The notes under the pieces: model-generated
What the model saw: only the letters and a program-made list of their open reading frames with translations
Databases searched by the model: none
What the model was told of the DNA's origin: nothing
Position numbers and translations under genes: made by a program
Part shown: piece by piece, positions 42,754 through 50,582 of the stretch
Numbering within the stretch: the stretch's first letter is position 1
Layout of the letters: every line of letters begins with the position of its first letter
Assembly: GCA_900315935.1 (NCBI GenBank)
Contig: ONBB01000017.1
Span: 25,010 to 89,009 of the forward strand
Reading direction: 5' to 3'
DNA length: 64,000 bases
Source of the DNA: an uncultured Bacteroidales bacterium
GTDB lineage: Bacteria; Bacteroidota; Bacteroidia; Bacteroidales; P3

Positions 42754-43932
42754 ATGGAACTGAGCTCCTATTTCGCCCCCATCGACCCATCGGTGGTCGA
42801 CTTCCACCGGCGCGAGTTCTCCTCGCAGCTGGGCGACGACCTGGCTGCCCATACGGCGCAGGGCGGTTTCCCCAGCCTCGACGGTGTCGACCTGGTGCTG
42901 CTCGGCGTGCCCGAGGACCGTGGCGCGGTCGACACCCCCGGCTGTGCCGCCGCCCCCGACCACATCCGCCGCTACCTCTACCGCCTGGCCAAACCCCATG
43001 CCGAACTGCGCATGGCCGACCTCGGCAACCTCATCCCCGGCGCCACCCAGCGCGACACCTACTTCGCCCTCATCGAAGCCCTCCACCCCCTGCTCGACCG
43101 CGGCATCACCGTCCTTATCCTCGGTGGCTCCGACGACCTCGTCTTCCCCGTCTACAAAGCCTACGAGGTGCTCGGCCGCGTCATCAACATCTGCTCCGTC
43201 GACTCGCGTTTCAACCTCGAGGGCGGCGACACGCTCAACGCCTCCAACTACCTCCAACACATCATCCTCCAGCAGCCCAACTACCTCTTCGACTATGTGG
43301 CCATGGCCTACCAGTCCTACTTCGTCGGCCCCGAGATGGTAAAGCTTATGGAAGAGCTCAAATTCAGCCTACGCCGCCTCGGCGAGGTGCAGGCCGCCAT
43401 GTCCGACAACGAACCCCTGATACGCTACAGCGACGTGGTGGCCGTCGACATCGGTGCCCTGCGCCAAAGCGACGCACCGGCCAACCCCAACCCCTCGCCC
43501 CACGGCCTCTATGGCGAGCAGCTGTGCCAGCTGGCGCGCTTCGCCGGCATGAGCGACAAGACCTCCACCTTCGGCCTCTTCGGCATGGTGCCCTCGCTCG
43601 ACCGCGACGGCCAGACGGCCCACATGCTGGCCCACGCGCTGTGGTACTTCATCGAGGGCTTCTACTACCGCCTCGGCGACTTCCCCCACCGCGACCCGCA
43701 GCACTACAAGCGCTTCACCGTCGAACTGCCCGACCACGGCCTCAGCATCGTCTTCCACAAGAGCCTCAAGAGCGACCGCTGGTGGATGGAGGTGCCCTGC
43801 GACGACGCCGACCGCCGCCAGCGCTACGGACGCCACACCCTCGTCCCCTGCGCCTACGCCGACTACCAACACGCCATGCAGAACGAGATACCCGAACTCT
43901 GGTGGCACTATTATAACAGGATTAACAGCTAG
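42754..43932 (+). CDS. Arginase/formimidoylglutamase-fold protein with degenerate metal site
   Basis: 392 aa. Ureohydrolase fold marks are visible: DLVLLGVPEDRGAVDTPGCAAAPDHIRRYLYRL, VLILGGSDDLVF (GGDHS position), ICSVDSRFNLEGG (DAHxD position) and VVAVDIGALRQSDAP (SxDxD position). Three of the usual manganese ligands are replaced, so catalysis of the arginase type is unlikely. This is a Bacteroidota-type long variant of unknown role. It begins a plus-strand run with the 56-aa gene and lptE. Confidence 0.75.
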   Translation: MELSSYFAPIDPSVVDFHRREFSSQLGDDLAAHTAQGGFPSLDGVDLVLLGVPEDRGAVDTPGCAAAPDHIRRYLYRLAKPHAELRMADLGNLIPGATQRDTYFALIEALHPLLDRGITVLILGGSDDLVFPVYKAYEVLGRVINICSVDSRFNLEGGDTLNASNYLQHIILQQPNYLFDYVAMAYQSYFVGPEMVKLMEELKFSLRRLGEVQAAMSDNEPLIRYSDVVAVDIGALRQSDAPANPNPSPHGLYGEQLCQLARFAGMSDKTSTFGLFGMVPSLDRDGQTAHMLAHALWYFIEGFYYRLGDFPHRDPQHYKRFTVELPDHGLSIVFHKSLKSDRWWMEVPCDDADRRQRYGRHTLVPCAYADYQHAMQNEIPELWWHYYNRINS

Positions 43933-43938
43933 ACAGTT

Positions 43939-44109
43939 ATGGATGTAAAATTCAAGGAAAAAATCGATGGCCTCATCGCCGAGGTGTCGGCCATCACCGA
44001 CCTCACCACCAAGGTGGCCGTGCTCAACTACATTCAGCAGGAGTCGGGCTTCCTCCTTTGGCAGCTCGAAGATGAACAGCGCATCGATGAGGACTCGCGC
44101 GATTACTAG
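43939..44109 (+). CDS. Small 56-aa protein of unknown function
   Basis: ATG 43939 to TAG 44107-44109: MDVKFKEKIDGLIAEVSAIT and onward, ending DEQRIDEDSRDY. Acidic, mostly helical, no signal peptide. Six bases after the arginase-like stop, and it overlaps the lptE start by 23 nt, so it is coupled to lptE. It is too short for the usual cutoff. I do not recognise it. Confidence 0.6.
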   Translation: MDVKFKEKIDGLIAEVSAITDLTTKVAVLNYIQQESGFLLWQLEDEQRIDEDSRDY

Positions 44110-44593
44110 CCTGCTGGCGCTATGCCTGCTGCTGGCTGCCTGCACGGGTGGCTACTCCTTCACCGGCGCCTCCATACCGCCGGACGCCAAGACCATCTCC
44201 GTGGCCACCTTCCCCAACTATGCCGCCACGGTCAATCCGCAGCTCAGCCAGCAGATTACCGACGCGCTGATCCAGATGTTCTCCTCGCAGACCACGCTCA
44301 ACGTCATCTCCGACGACGGCGACCTGCAGCTCAGCGGCCAAATCACAGGCTACGACACCCGCGCCTCGGCCCTCAGCAGCAGCGACGAGGTCTCCATGAA
44401 CCGCCTCACCGTTACCGTCAAGGTCAAGTTCGTCAACCAGAAAGACCCCGAGGCCGACTTCGAGCAGTCGTTCTCGCGCTACCGCGACTATGCCGCCTCG
44501 CTCGACTTCTCCTCGGTCGAGAGCGGCCTGGTGGCCGAGATTCTCAATGAACTATGCGAGGACATCTTCAACAAGGCCGTCGTGAACTGGTAG
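44087..44593 (+). CDS. lptE: LptE-like LPS-assembly lipoprotein
   Basis: 168 aa from ATG 44087 (an ATG at 44072 is possible). Signal and lipobox SLLALCLLLAACTGGYSF, then YSFTGASIPPDAKTISVATFPNYAATVNPQLSQQITDALIQMF, the LptE opening, with ITGYDTRASALSS and DFEQSFSRYRDYAASL later. LptE plugs and guides the LptD barrel in the outer membrane; lptD is not in the window. The upstream ORF start at 43967 is out of line with the family. Confidence 0.85.
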   Translation: MRTRAITSLLALCLLLAACTGGYSFTGASIPPDAKTISVATFPNYAATVNPQLSQQITDALIQMFSSQTTLNVISDDGDLQLSGQITGYDTRASALSSSDEVSMNRLTVTVKVKFVNQKDPEADFEQSFSRYRDYAASLDFSSVESGLVAEILNELCEDIFNKAVVNW

Positions 44594-46227
44594 CGGGATG
44601 GCTGCTGGCCGCCGTGGCCACAGCTGTCTACCTGCTCACCATGAGCCGCACCGTCGACTGGTGGGACTGCGGCGAGTTCATCGCCACCTCGTACCTTCTC
44701 CAAGTGGGGCATCCGCCTGGCGCGCCGCTCTACCAGCTGCTGGCGCGCTGCATGATGATGCTCTCTTTCGGCAATCCCCTGTGGGTGGCTCCGCTCTCCA
44801 ACGCCCTCTCCGCCCTCTGCGGCGGCCTGACCGTCATGGTGCTCTTCCGTACCCTCCGCGAGCTCCGCACTTCCTGCCTGGGTGCCGCCGTCGGCGCCCT
44901 CTGCTACCTCTTCTGCGACACGGTGTGGTTCTCCGCCGTCGAGAGCGAGGTCTACGCCATGGCCATGCTCTTCTGCTCGCTCGACGTGTGGCTCATGCTC
45001 CGCTGGCGTCGCACAGGCAACCTGCGCCTGCTGCTGCTCGTGGCATTGCTGCTCGGCCTGGGTGTATGCGTCCACCTGATGACACTCCTAGTGGTACCAG
45101 CCCTCCTCTGGATATTCTTCCGCAACGCCAAGCTTTCAATTTTCAATTCTCAATTTTCAATTCTCCTCCTGTTCTGCCTCTTCCTCGGTCTCACCCCCTA
45201 CGCCATCGTACCCATCCGCGCGGCAGCCAACCCACCCATCAACCAGATGGGCGACGGTTTTGCCTCCTACATCAAGCGCGATGCCTACGCCAAGGCGCCT
45301 CTCTACCCCCGCCTGTGGCGCGAGCGCGACACGGCAAACTGGCAGCAGTGGGATGTCAGCGACCCCGCCTCGCTGTGGGACAACACCAAGTACTATGCCA
45401 CCTACCAGCTCGGCTACATGTACCTGCGCTATTTCATGTACAACTTCATCGGCCGCGAAAATCTTCGCTCCGGCAATATAGTTCTTCTTATCCTACCATT
45501 TTTGTTAGGACTTTGGGGCATGGTGGCGCAGTGGAAGCGGCGACGGCGCGACTTTGTGGCCATTCTGCTATTGTTCCTCTTCGGCGGCATCATCCTGAAT
45601 TTCTACCTCAACCACCCCTGCTACGAACCGCGTGAGCGCGACTACGCCTACGTGCTCTCCTTCTACGCCTTCGCCCTGTGGATCGGCATCGGTGCCAGCA
45701 GCATCGGCCTTCGCAGGTGGCGCTGGTTGGTGCTGCTCGCACCGGCCACCCTGGCCTTCGGCAACTGGGCCGACCACGACCGCAGCGGCAGCCATGCTGT
45801 CCACGACATCGCCTTTAACCACCTCCAGTCCTGCGCCTCCGACGCCATCCTCATCACCTACGGCGACAACGACACCTTCCCCCTCTGGTACCTCCAGCAG
45901 GTGGAAGGGCACCGCCCCGACATCGAAGTCCACAACATCAACCTCGAGGGCTACCGCAACGTGCTCGGCCTGCTGCGCGACAATGACGGCCGCCGACCCG
46001 TCTACCTCACACAGTACACCTACGATGCCGTGGGCCGCCTCTTCGGCGACGACTTCCACTGCTCCAGCTTCTGCTGGCGCCTGGGCGGCGAGGCAACGGA
46101 AGATTGCCTCGACTCCATTCGCTGGCATATCACATCCACCGAATACCTCGACCCTGTCTCGCGTCGCTTCCTCCAAACATGGGAAACCAACACACGGCAA
46201 TCCGTAAGACTTTTGACGGGGGAGTGA
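44554..46227 (+). CDS. DUF2723 polytopic membrane protein, probable GT-C-type glycosyltransferase
   Basis: 557 aa, about ten membrane helices. The DUF2723 opening MSRTVDWWDCGEFIATSYLLQVGHPPGAPLYQL is complete, with the acidic DWWDCGE turn expected at a GT-C active site. The eukaryotic relative TMEM260 is a protein O-mannosyltransferase, so transfer of a lipid-linked sugar to protein is a fair guess. It is shorter than the 1000-aa members. LSIFNSQFSILLL (about residue 193) is a CAATTTT heptamer insertion (45134-45164) within a membrane helix. It overlaps lptE by 40 nt. Confidence 0.82.
   Translation: MRGHLQQGRRELVAGWLLAAVATAVYLLTMSRTVDWWDCGEFIATSYLLQVGHPPGAPLYQLLARCMMMLSFGNPLWVAPLSNALSALCGGLTVMVLFRTLRELRTSCLGAAVGALCYLFCDTVWFSAVESEVYAMAMLFCSLDVWLMLRWRRTGNLRLLLLVALLLGLGVCVHLMTLLVVPALLWIFFRNAKLSIFNSQFSILLLFCLFLGLTPYAIVPIRAAANPPINQMGDGFASYIKRDAYAKAPLYPRLWRERDTANWQQWDVSDPASLWDNTKYYATYQLGYMYLRYFMYNFIGRENLRSGNIVLLILPFLLGLWGMVAQWKRRRRDFVAILLLFLFGGIILNFYLNHPCYEPRERDYAYVLSFYAFALWIGIGASSIGLRRWRWLVLLAPATLAFGNWADHDRSGSHAVHDIAFNHLQSCASDAILITYGDNDTFPLWYLQQVEGHRPDIEVHNINLEGYRNVLGLLRDNDGRRPVYLTQYTYDAVGRLFGDDFHCSSFCWRLGGEATEDCLDSIRWHITSTEYLDPVSRRFLQTWETNTRQSVRLLTGE
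45134..45164. repeat. 7-nt CAATTTT/CAATTCT tandem repeat inside the DUF2723 gene
   Basis: Four heptamers on the plus strand; the same unit family is in the DUF3109 gene (12975-13009). Confidence 0.8.
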
Positions 46228-46236
46228 AAAAAAGAT

Positions 46237-46267
46237 TTTGCCAGTCCGATTCTTTTTTGTACTTTTG
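46237..46267 (+). promoter_or_regulatory. Promoter of kbl
   Basis: TTTG (46237-46240), 19-nt spacer, TACTTTTG (46260-46267), 56 nt before the ATG. Confidence 0.75.
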
Positions 46268-46322
46268 TAGGTCGATTATTCATCCCCAGAATTAAGAAAT
46301 AATAACATAAAATATTGTAAAC

Positions 46323-46787
46323 ATGTATACTAAATTCCAACAGCATCTTCAGAAAGAGCTGGCCGACATCGAAGCCGCCGGCCTCTACAAGCACGAGCGC
46401 ATCATCGAGAGCCCCCAGGGCGCCGAGATCATGGTCAAGGGCAAGAAGTGCCTCAACTTCTGCGCCAACAACTACCTCGGCCTGGCCGACAACCCCGAGC
46501 TCATCGAGGCCGCCAAGCGCGGCATGTGCCCGCGGCTACGGCATGGCCAGCGTCCGCTTCATCTGCGGCTGCCAGGACCTCCACAAGCAGCTCGAGCAGA
46601 AGATCTCCGACTTCTTCGGCACCGAGGACACCATCCTCTACGCCGCCTGCTTCGACGCCAACGGCGGTGTGTTCGAGCCCCTGCTCACCGAGGAGGACGC
46701 CATCATCAGCGACGCGCTGAACCATGCCTCCATCATCGACGGCGTGCGTCTCTGCAAGGCCCAGCGCTACCGCTACGCCAACGCTGA
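46323..46787 (+). CDS. kbl: 2-amino-3-ketobutyrate CoA ligase, N-terminal fragment (frameshifted)
   Basis: The true part is residues 1-68: [50 protein letters not shown]. After GM at 46526 the frame turns into [10 protein letters not shown], while [15 protein letters not shown] continues in another frame. E. coli Kbl reads [21 protein letters not shown] here, so two bases (the first two of the Asp codon) are missing between 46526 and 46527. Either a real disruption or a sequencing error. Terminal part of this ORF is not protein. Confidence 0.85.
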   Translation: MYTKFQQHLQKELADIEAAGLYKHERIIESPQGAEIMVKGKKCLNFCANNYLGLADNPELIEAAKRGMCPRLRHGQRPLHLRLPGPPQAARAEDLRLLRHRGHHPLRRLLRRQRRCVRAPAHRGGRHHQRRAEPCLHHRRRASLQGPALPLRQR

Positions 46788-47505
46788 CATGGAAGACCTT
46801 GAGCGTCAGCTCCAAGCCGCCCAACAGCAGCGCTTCCGCGTCATCGTTACCGACGGTGTCTTCTCGATGGACGGCAACGTCTGCCCGCTGGACAAGATCT
46901 ACGAGCTGGCCCAGAAGTACGACGCCATGGTGATGGTGGACGAGAGCCACTCCGCCGGCGTGGTCGGCAAGACCGGCCGCGGCGTTACCGAGCGCTACAA
47001 CCTGCGTGGCCAGATCGAAATCCTCACCGGCACATTAGGAAAAGCTTTCGGCGGCGCCATGGGTGGTTTCACTACCGGCCGCAAGGAAATCATCGACATG
47101 CTGCGCCAGCGCAGCCGCCCCTACCTCTTCTCCAACTCGATGGCTCCCGGCCTCGTGGCCGCCGGCATCCGCATGTTCGAGCTCATGAGCGAGACCAACG
47201 CCCTGCAGGACAAGCTGCACGAGAACACCGACTACTTCCTGCGCCGCATGAAGGAGGAGGGCTTCGACTGCAAGCCCAGCGAGAGCGCCATCTGCGCCGT
47301 GATGATCTACGATGCCGCCAAGAGCCAGCAGTATGCCGCCAAGATGCAGGAAGAGGGCATCTTCGTTACCGGTTTCTACTATCCCGTCGTACCCAAGGGC
47401 CAGGCCCGCATCCGCGTGCAGATCAGCGCCGCCCACGAGCACGAGCACCTCGACAAGTGCATCGAAGCCTTCAAGAAAGTCCGCAAGGAAATCGAAGGCA
47501 AATAA
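46543..47505 (+). CDS. kbl: 2-amino-3-ketobutyrate CoA ligase, C-terminal fragment
   Basis: 320 aa. PLP enzyme of the alpha-oxoamine synthase group: [80 protein letters not shown] (Asp and His of the PLP site), [20 protein letters not shown] with the Schiff-base Lys, and [15 protein letters not shown]. With the N-terminal part the product would be 393 aa, the normal length. It cleaves 2-amino-3-ketobutyrate to glycine and acetyl-CoA in threonine catabolism; tdh is not adjacent. Confidence 0.92.
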   Translation: MASVRFICGCQDLHKQLEQKISDFFGTEDTILYAACFDANGGVFEPLLTEEDAIISDALNHASIIDGVRLCKAQRYRYANADMEDLERQLQAAQQQRFRVIVTDGVFSMDGNVCPLDKIYELAQKYDAMVMVDESHSAGVVGKTGRGVTERYNLRGQIEILTGTLGKAFGGAMGGFTTGRKEIIDMLRQRSRPYLFSNSMAPGLVAAGIRMFELMSETNALQDKLHENTDYFLRRMKEEGFDCKPSESAICAVMIYDAAKSQQYAAKMQEEGIFVTGFYYPVVPKGQARIRVQISAAHEHEHLDKCIEAFKKVRKEIEGK

Positions 47506-47522
47506 AAGATTGCACCAATAAC

Positions 47523-47561
47523 AACAAGAACGGGAGCCCGCATTGGCTCCCGTTCCTTGTT
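47523..47561 (+). terminator. Terminator of kbl
   Basis: ACGGGAGCC (47530-47538) pairs with GGCTCCCGT (47545-47553), extended by AACAAG/CTTGTT, with T-rich TTCCTTGTT after the stem. Confidence 0.75.
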
Positions 47562-47603
47562 CCCAATATTCCCACGTTTTTCATACGGCAAATATACGGA
47601 TTA

Positions 47604-47641
47604 TTCTCCGCCCATCCGTATTGATGTCTTATTGGTGGGTT
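47604..47641. repeat. Left imperfect direct repeat flanking the HipBST-type cassette
   Basis: 38 nt, TTCTCC-nnn-CATCCGTATTGATG then CTTnTTGGTGG; 33 of 38 match the right copy at 49385-49422. A second shared block (GAATCATCACCA / GAATCACCACA) follows each copy within about 80 nt. Confidence 0.6.
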
Positions 47642-47741
47642 GTCGGCCAAGCCGATGGCATACCAATATGCGCCTTCATGGAGAGCCCTTTGCGTCTATA
47701 CGAATCATCACCATAGAACCCCCAACAAGCATTATATTATA

Positions 47742-47781
47742 TCGCATATAAAAACATTAAATTTTATTAAATTATATGCGA
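47742..47781 (+). promoter_or_regulatory. Inverted repeat TCGCATATAA-N20-TTATATGCGA, probable HipB operator
   Basis: Perfect 10-bp arms (47742-47751 and 47772-47781), directly upstream of the hipB promoter (TATTTTTG, 47808-47815). HipB-type regulators autorepress through palindromes of this sort. Confidence 0.6.
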
Positions 47782-47807
47782 AACAATGTAATGTTAGTTT
47801 TTTTTTG

Positions 47808-47815
47808 TATTTTTG
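47808..47815 (+). promoter_or_regulatory. Promoter -7 element of the hipBST-type operon
   Basis: TATTTTTG 25 nt before the ATG of the XRE gene; no good -33, as expected for a regulated promoter. Confidence 0.55.
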
Positions 47816-47839
47816 CAGCCGAAATGATATAATCAAACT

Positions 47840-48043
47840 ATGGCTAAAACAAAGTTATCGGCGGTGGTGAAGTCGTTGCGCAAAGAATATGGCCTCACCC
47901 AAGAGGAACTCGCAATGAAGTCCGGAGTAGGTCTTTGTTTCGTGCGCAATCTGGAACAGGGCAAAACTTCATTGAGGATGGACAAGGTGAACCAACTCCT
48001 CGACCTTTTTAACTACGAACTGACAGCAACCAAACGGATATGA
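47840..48043 (+). CDS. HipB-like XRE-family regulator
   Basis: 67 aa, a single helix-turn-helix domain: KLSAVVKSLRKEYGLTQEELAMKSGVGLCFVRNLEQGKTS. It has the size and position of HipB and is followed with 4-nt overlap by the HipS-like gene. HipB binds the kinase or its companion and represses the operon. The 10-bp inverted repeat upstream is the likely binding site. Confidence 0.88.
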   Translation: MAKTKLSAVVKSLRKEYGLTQEELAMKSGVGLCFVRNLEQGKTSLRMDKVNQLLDLFNYELTATKRI

Positions 48044-48375
48044 GACAGGCGGAAATATACAGAAAAGGCATCCTGGCAGGCATCCTTACAGAAGATGGAG
48101 GAGAATACCGATTCTGCTATGACGAGGCATATCTCAAAAATGAGGATGCACAACCAGTAAGCCTGACACTTCCTTTGCAGACGGAAGCGTATGTCAGCCC
48201 GGTATTGTTTCCTTTCTTTGACGGACTGATACCGGAGGGCTGGCTGCTTGACGCAGCACTACGCAACACCGATATCAGCATACTCGACCGTATGTCGCTA
48301 TTGCTGCTGTGTTGCAAAGAGTGCATAGGTTCTATAAGTGTTGTATCAATAACCAATAATGGAGGTGATGCATAA
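48040..48375 (+). CDS. HipS-like protein (HipA N-terminal subdomain, stand-alone)
   Basis: 111 aa matching only the N-terminal subdomain of HipA: EIYRKGILAGILTEDGGEYRFCYDEAYL, LTLPLQTEAYVSPVLFPFFDGLIPEGWLLDAALR. In E. coli O127 the same domain, encoded as HipS, is the antitoxin of the split kinase HipT. The reading order HipB-HipS-HipT is the same here. Overlaps: ATGA with hipB, TAATG with the kinase gene. Confidence 0.82.
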   Translation: MRQAEIYRKGILAGILTEDGGEYRFCYDEAYLKNEDAQPVSLTLPLQTEAYVSPVLFPFFDGLIPEGWLLDAALRNTDISILDRMSLLLLCCKECIGSISVVSITNNGGDA

Positions 48376-49310
48376 TGTGTAAGTGCCTGTATTGTTATCA
48401 AGATCTGGAGGAAGGACAGGTTGACTTTCATCCAAATTGTGCAAAAAAGATCTTTGGCACGAAGGAAGCTCCATTGTTGGAATACCGCCACGAAGACCTT
48501 GACCGGCTGGCCGAACAAATTATCCGTGCCCAGACATCGCTGACCGGCGTGCAGCCCAAGCTGTCATTGAACCTCACCAGGCACGACGGCAACAGTCGGC
48601 TGACTATTGTGGGACTTTGGGGCGACTATATCTTCAAGCCACAGACGGAGAGTTACGTACAGCTACCCGAGAACGAGGACTTGACCATGCATCTGGCCGA
48701 AGCTGCAAAAATAAAGGTGGTTCCCCATTCCCTCATACGTCTTGCTGACGGTCGCCTGGGGTATATCACCAAGCGCATCGACCGTACAGAGAATGGCGAG
48801 AAGTTAGACATGGAAGATATGTGCCAGCTTACGCTGCACCCGACGGAATATAAGTACAAAGGATCATACGAGCAGGTTGCCAAAGCCATCGCCATGTATA
48901 GCGACACCCCGAAGCTTGACCTTGCGAACTACATGCAGCAGCTGCTGTTCTGCTTTGTTACAGGGAACAACGACATGCACTTGAAGAATTTCTCGCTTTA
49001 TCGTCCTGCGAAGGAATATCGGTTGACCCCAGCATACGACCTTCTTAACGTGGCCATCGCCAATCCCCATGACAAAGAGGAATTGGCACTTACACTATCT
49101 GGTCGCAAGACAAAACTACAATTAGATGATTTTGTGAACGCTGCAAAGACCATGGGGCTGGAAGAAAACTTGATCTATAACCTCATTGGGAGTTTTCAAA
49201 AGGCCCTTCCCAAATGGCAAATGCTGATACACAACTCCTTCCTGTCCAATGAGATGAAAAAAGAGTATGAAGAGTTAGTAATGTCCAGATTGTATCGTTT
49301 GCAGAATTAG
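48375..49310 (+). CDS. HipT-like Ser/Thr kinase toxin with N-terminal Cys motif
   Basis: 311 aa. HipA kinase core: glycine-rich loop AQTSLTGVQPKLSL, ATP-binding IFKPQ, catalytic loop CFVTGNNDMHLKNFSLY (Asp, His, Asn) and the metal region YRLTPAYDLLNVAI. The N-terminal 30 residues MCKCLYCYQDLEEGQVDFHP with NCAKKIFG form a CxxC-x12-HxxxC pattern, probably zinc binding, which E. coli HipT lacks. In known HipT the loop Ser residues are phosphorylated; here the pattern is TSLT. Substrate of HipT is tryptophanyl-tRNA synthetase in E. coli, not testable here. Terminator follows at 49474-49513. Confidence 0.85.
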   Translation: MCKCLYCYQDLEEGQVDFHPNCAKKIFGTKEAPLLEYRHEDLDRLAEQIIRAQTSLTGVQPKLSLNLTRHDGNSRLTIVGLWGDYIFKPQTESYVQLPENEDLTMHLAEAAKIKVVPHSLIRLADGRLGYITKRIDRTENGEKLDMEDMCQLTLHPTEYKYKGSYEQVAKAIAMYSDTPKLDLANYMQQLLFCFVTGNNDMHLKNFSLYRPAKEYRLTPAYDLLNVAIANPHDKEELALTLSGRKTKLQLDDFVNAAKTMGLEENLIYNLIGSFQKALPKWQMLIHNSFLSNEMKKEYEELVMSRLYRLQN

Positions 49311-49384
49311 GTATTGACGTTTAATTTAAAATGCGTCAAATAGACGAATTGTTCTCCGCATTTTTCGGAGAATAATTATTTTTT

Positions 49385-49422
49385 TTCTCCACACATCCGT
49401 ATTGATGCCTTCTTGGTGGATT
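49385..49422. repeat. Right imperfect direct repeat flanking the HipBST-type cassette
   Basis: Right copy of the 38-nt flank, five mismatches to 47604-47641. The stretch 49311-49384 in front of it is AT-rich and shows no gene. Confidence 0.6.
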
Positions 49423-49473
49423 TTTTGTGCCTTCCTTGTGGGCTCTTTGTGACATATACCAGAATCACCACAA

Positions 49474-49513
49474 AAAGAGGGGAGTAAAGCCTTACTGGTT
49501 TTGCTCCCCTTTT
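49474..49513. terminator. Bidirectional terminator between hipT and fic
   Basis: GAGGGGAG (49477-49484) with CTCCCCTTTT (49504-49513), loop about 19. T tract on both strands, so it can end hipT on plus and fic on minus. Confidence 0.7.
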
Positions 49514-49592
49514 ACCTTCCTTTGTTTTGCCTAGTGCCTTGGTATATGGTGATACCGAGGATCCTTCGGTGATGTCTCGACGGTCTTATTAT

Positions 49593-50510
49593 TTATTTCA
49601 CACTACCCAGCAATGACAACATCGACGTCATTCGCTCTTTGAGGTATTCTGCTACAAGATTAGTCATCGCCTGCGGTGAGCTCGTGGCGGCATAGTCTTC
49701 GAACGCCTCGTAGTATCGCTTGCGGTCGGCGAACTTGACGTTGATGGGCGGGTAGCCGGCCTGCATCAGGTGCATGTTGAGCAACAGGCGTCCCGTGCGG
49801 CCGTTGCCGTCGACAAAGGGATGGATGCCCTCGAAGCGCAAGTGGAACAATGATATACGCTCCACCGGGTGCAACCGAGCCATCACCGTGGAACAGTCGT
49901 TCAGCAGTTCCTCGACCATAGGCTCTATCAGGTACGGTTGCGGAGGGGCGACACTTGCACCCATAATCCTAACCGGCACCCTGCGCCAACGGCCGCGGTC
50001 TTCCGGCCTGTCGGCAAGCACCAGCGAATGGATGGAACATATCTCGTAGGCCGACAGCGGTTTCTGCTCCTTTACAAGCCGCTCTACATACTCGTATGCC
50101 TCCTTGTATCCCACAGCCTCAAGGTGGTCCTTCAACGGCTTGCGGTCTATGGTGATGCCTTGCAGCACAAGCGCCGTCTCCTTCAGGGTCAGCGTGTTGC
50201 CCTCGATGGCAGTGCTTTGGTGCGTGTGCTCGACGATAAACTCTTCACGCAAAGCCTCCACCTCGCCCTGCGAGAGGGGCCGCATTGCAGACAGCCGTTC
50301 CTTGAGTTGGTCCACCTCGGCCAGCAGCGGCGAAACTCCGTGCCTGGCCAGCGAACGCGCGTCGGCAGGCTGCACCGCATGCTCGGGGATGAGGTAAAGA
50401 TTGCCCCTGCGTATCACACCGCTGATTCTTCCCTCGGCGCAGAGCCTGCGCACACGCCTGTCGCTGATGCCCCATTTGGCGGCGACCTCGCTCACCTTCA
50501 GATATGCCAT
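49593..50510 (-). CDS. Class II Fic protein with N-terminal HTH-like domain
   Basis: 305 aa from ATG 50510. Residues 1-60 form a MerR/excisionase-like helix-turn-helix (LKVSEVAAKWGISDRRVRRLC). Fic core: catalytic motif GIHPFVDGNGRTGRLLLNMHLM near residue 210 with all key residues, and the inhibitory motif STAIEGN before it, the class II arrangement in which the inhibitor is in the same chain. Activity is likely AMP transfer to a protein, switched by the inhibitory helix. The HTH suggests self-control; the repeats around the start (50514-50582) are candidate operators. Confidence 0.88.
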   Translation of the reverse strand: MAYLKVSEVAAKWGISDRRVRRLCAEGRISGVIRRGNLYLIPEHAVQPADARSLARHGVSPLLAEVDQLKERLSAMRPLSQGEVEALREEFIVEHTHQSTAIEGNTLTLKETALVLQGITIDRKPLKDHLEAVGYKEAYEYVERLVKEQKPLSAYEICSIHSLVLADRPEDRGRWRRVPVRIMGASVAPPQPYLIEPMVEELLNDCSTVMARLHPVERISLFHLRFEGIHPFVDGNGRTGRLLLNMHLMQAGYPPINVKFADRKRYYEAFEDYAATSSPQAMTNLVAEYLKERMTSMLSLLGSVK

Positions 50511-50513
50511 ATT

Positions 50514-50582
50514 GTTCCGATTTTTGCCCGTATAACGCAAAATTCCCGGTTATATTGTTCCGACTTTACCCGAAATCGGAAC
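50514..50582 (-). promoter_or_regulatory. Candidate operator of fic: GTTCCGA repeats
   Basis: GTTCCGA at 50514-50520 (reaching almost to the fic start codon) and at 50557-50563, the latter facing an inverted copy TCGGAAC at 50576-50582. Extended match on the minus strand is CGGGnAAAnTCGGAACAATA in two direct copies. Likely binding sites for the Fic N-terminal HTH. Confidence 0.5.
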
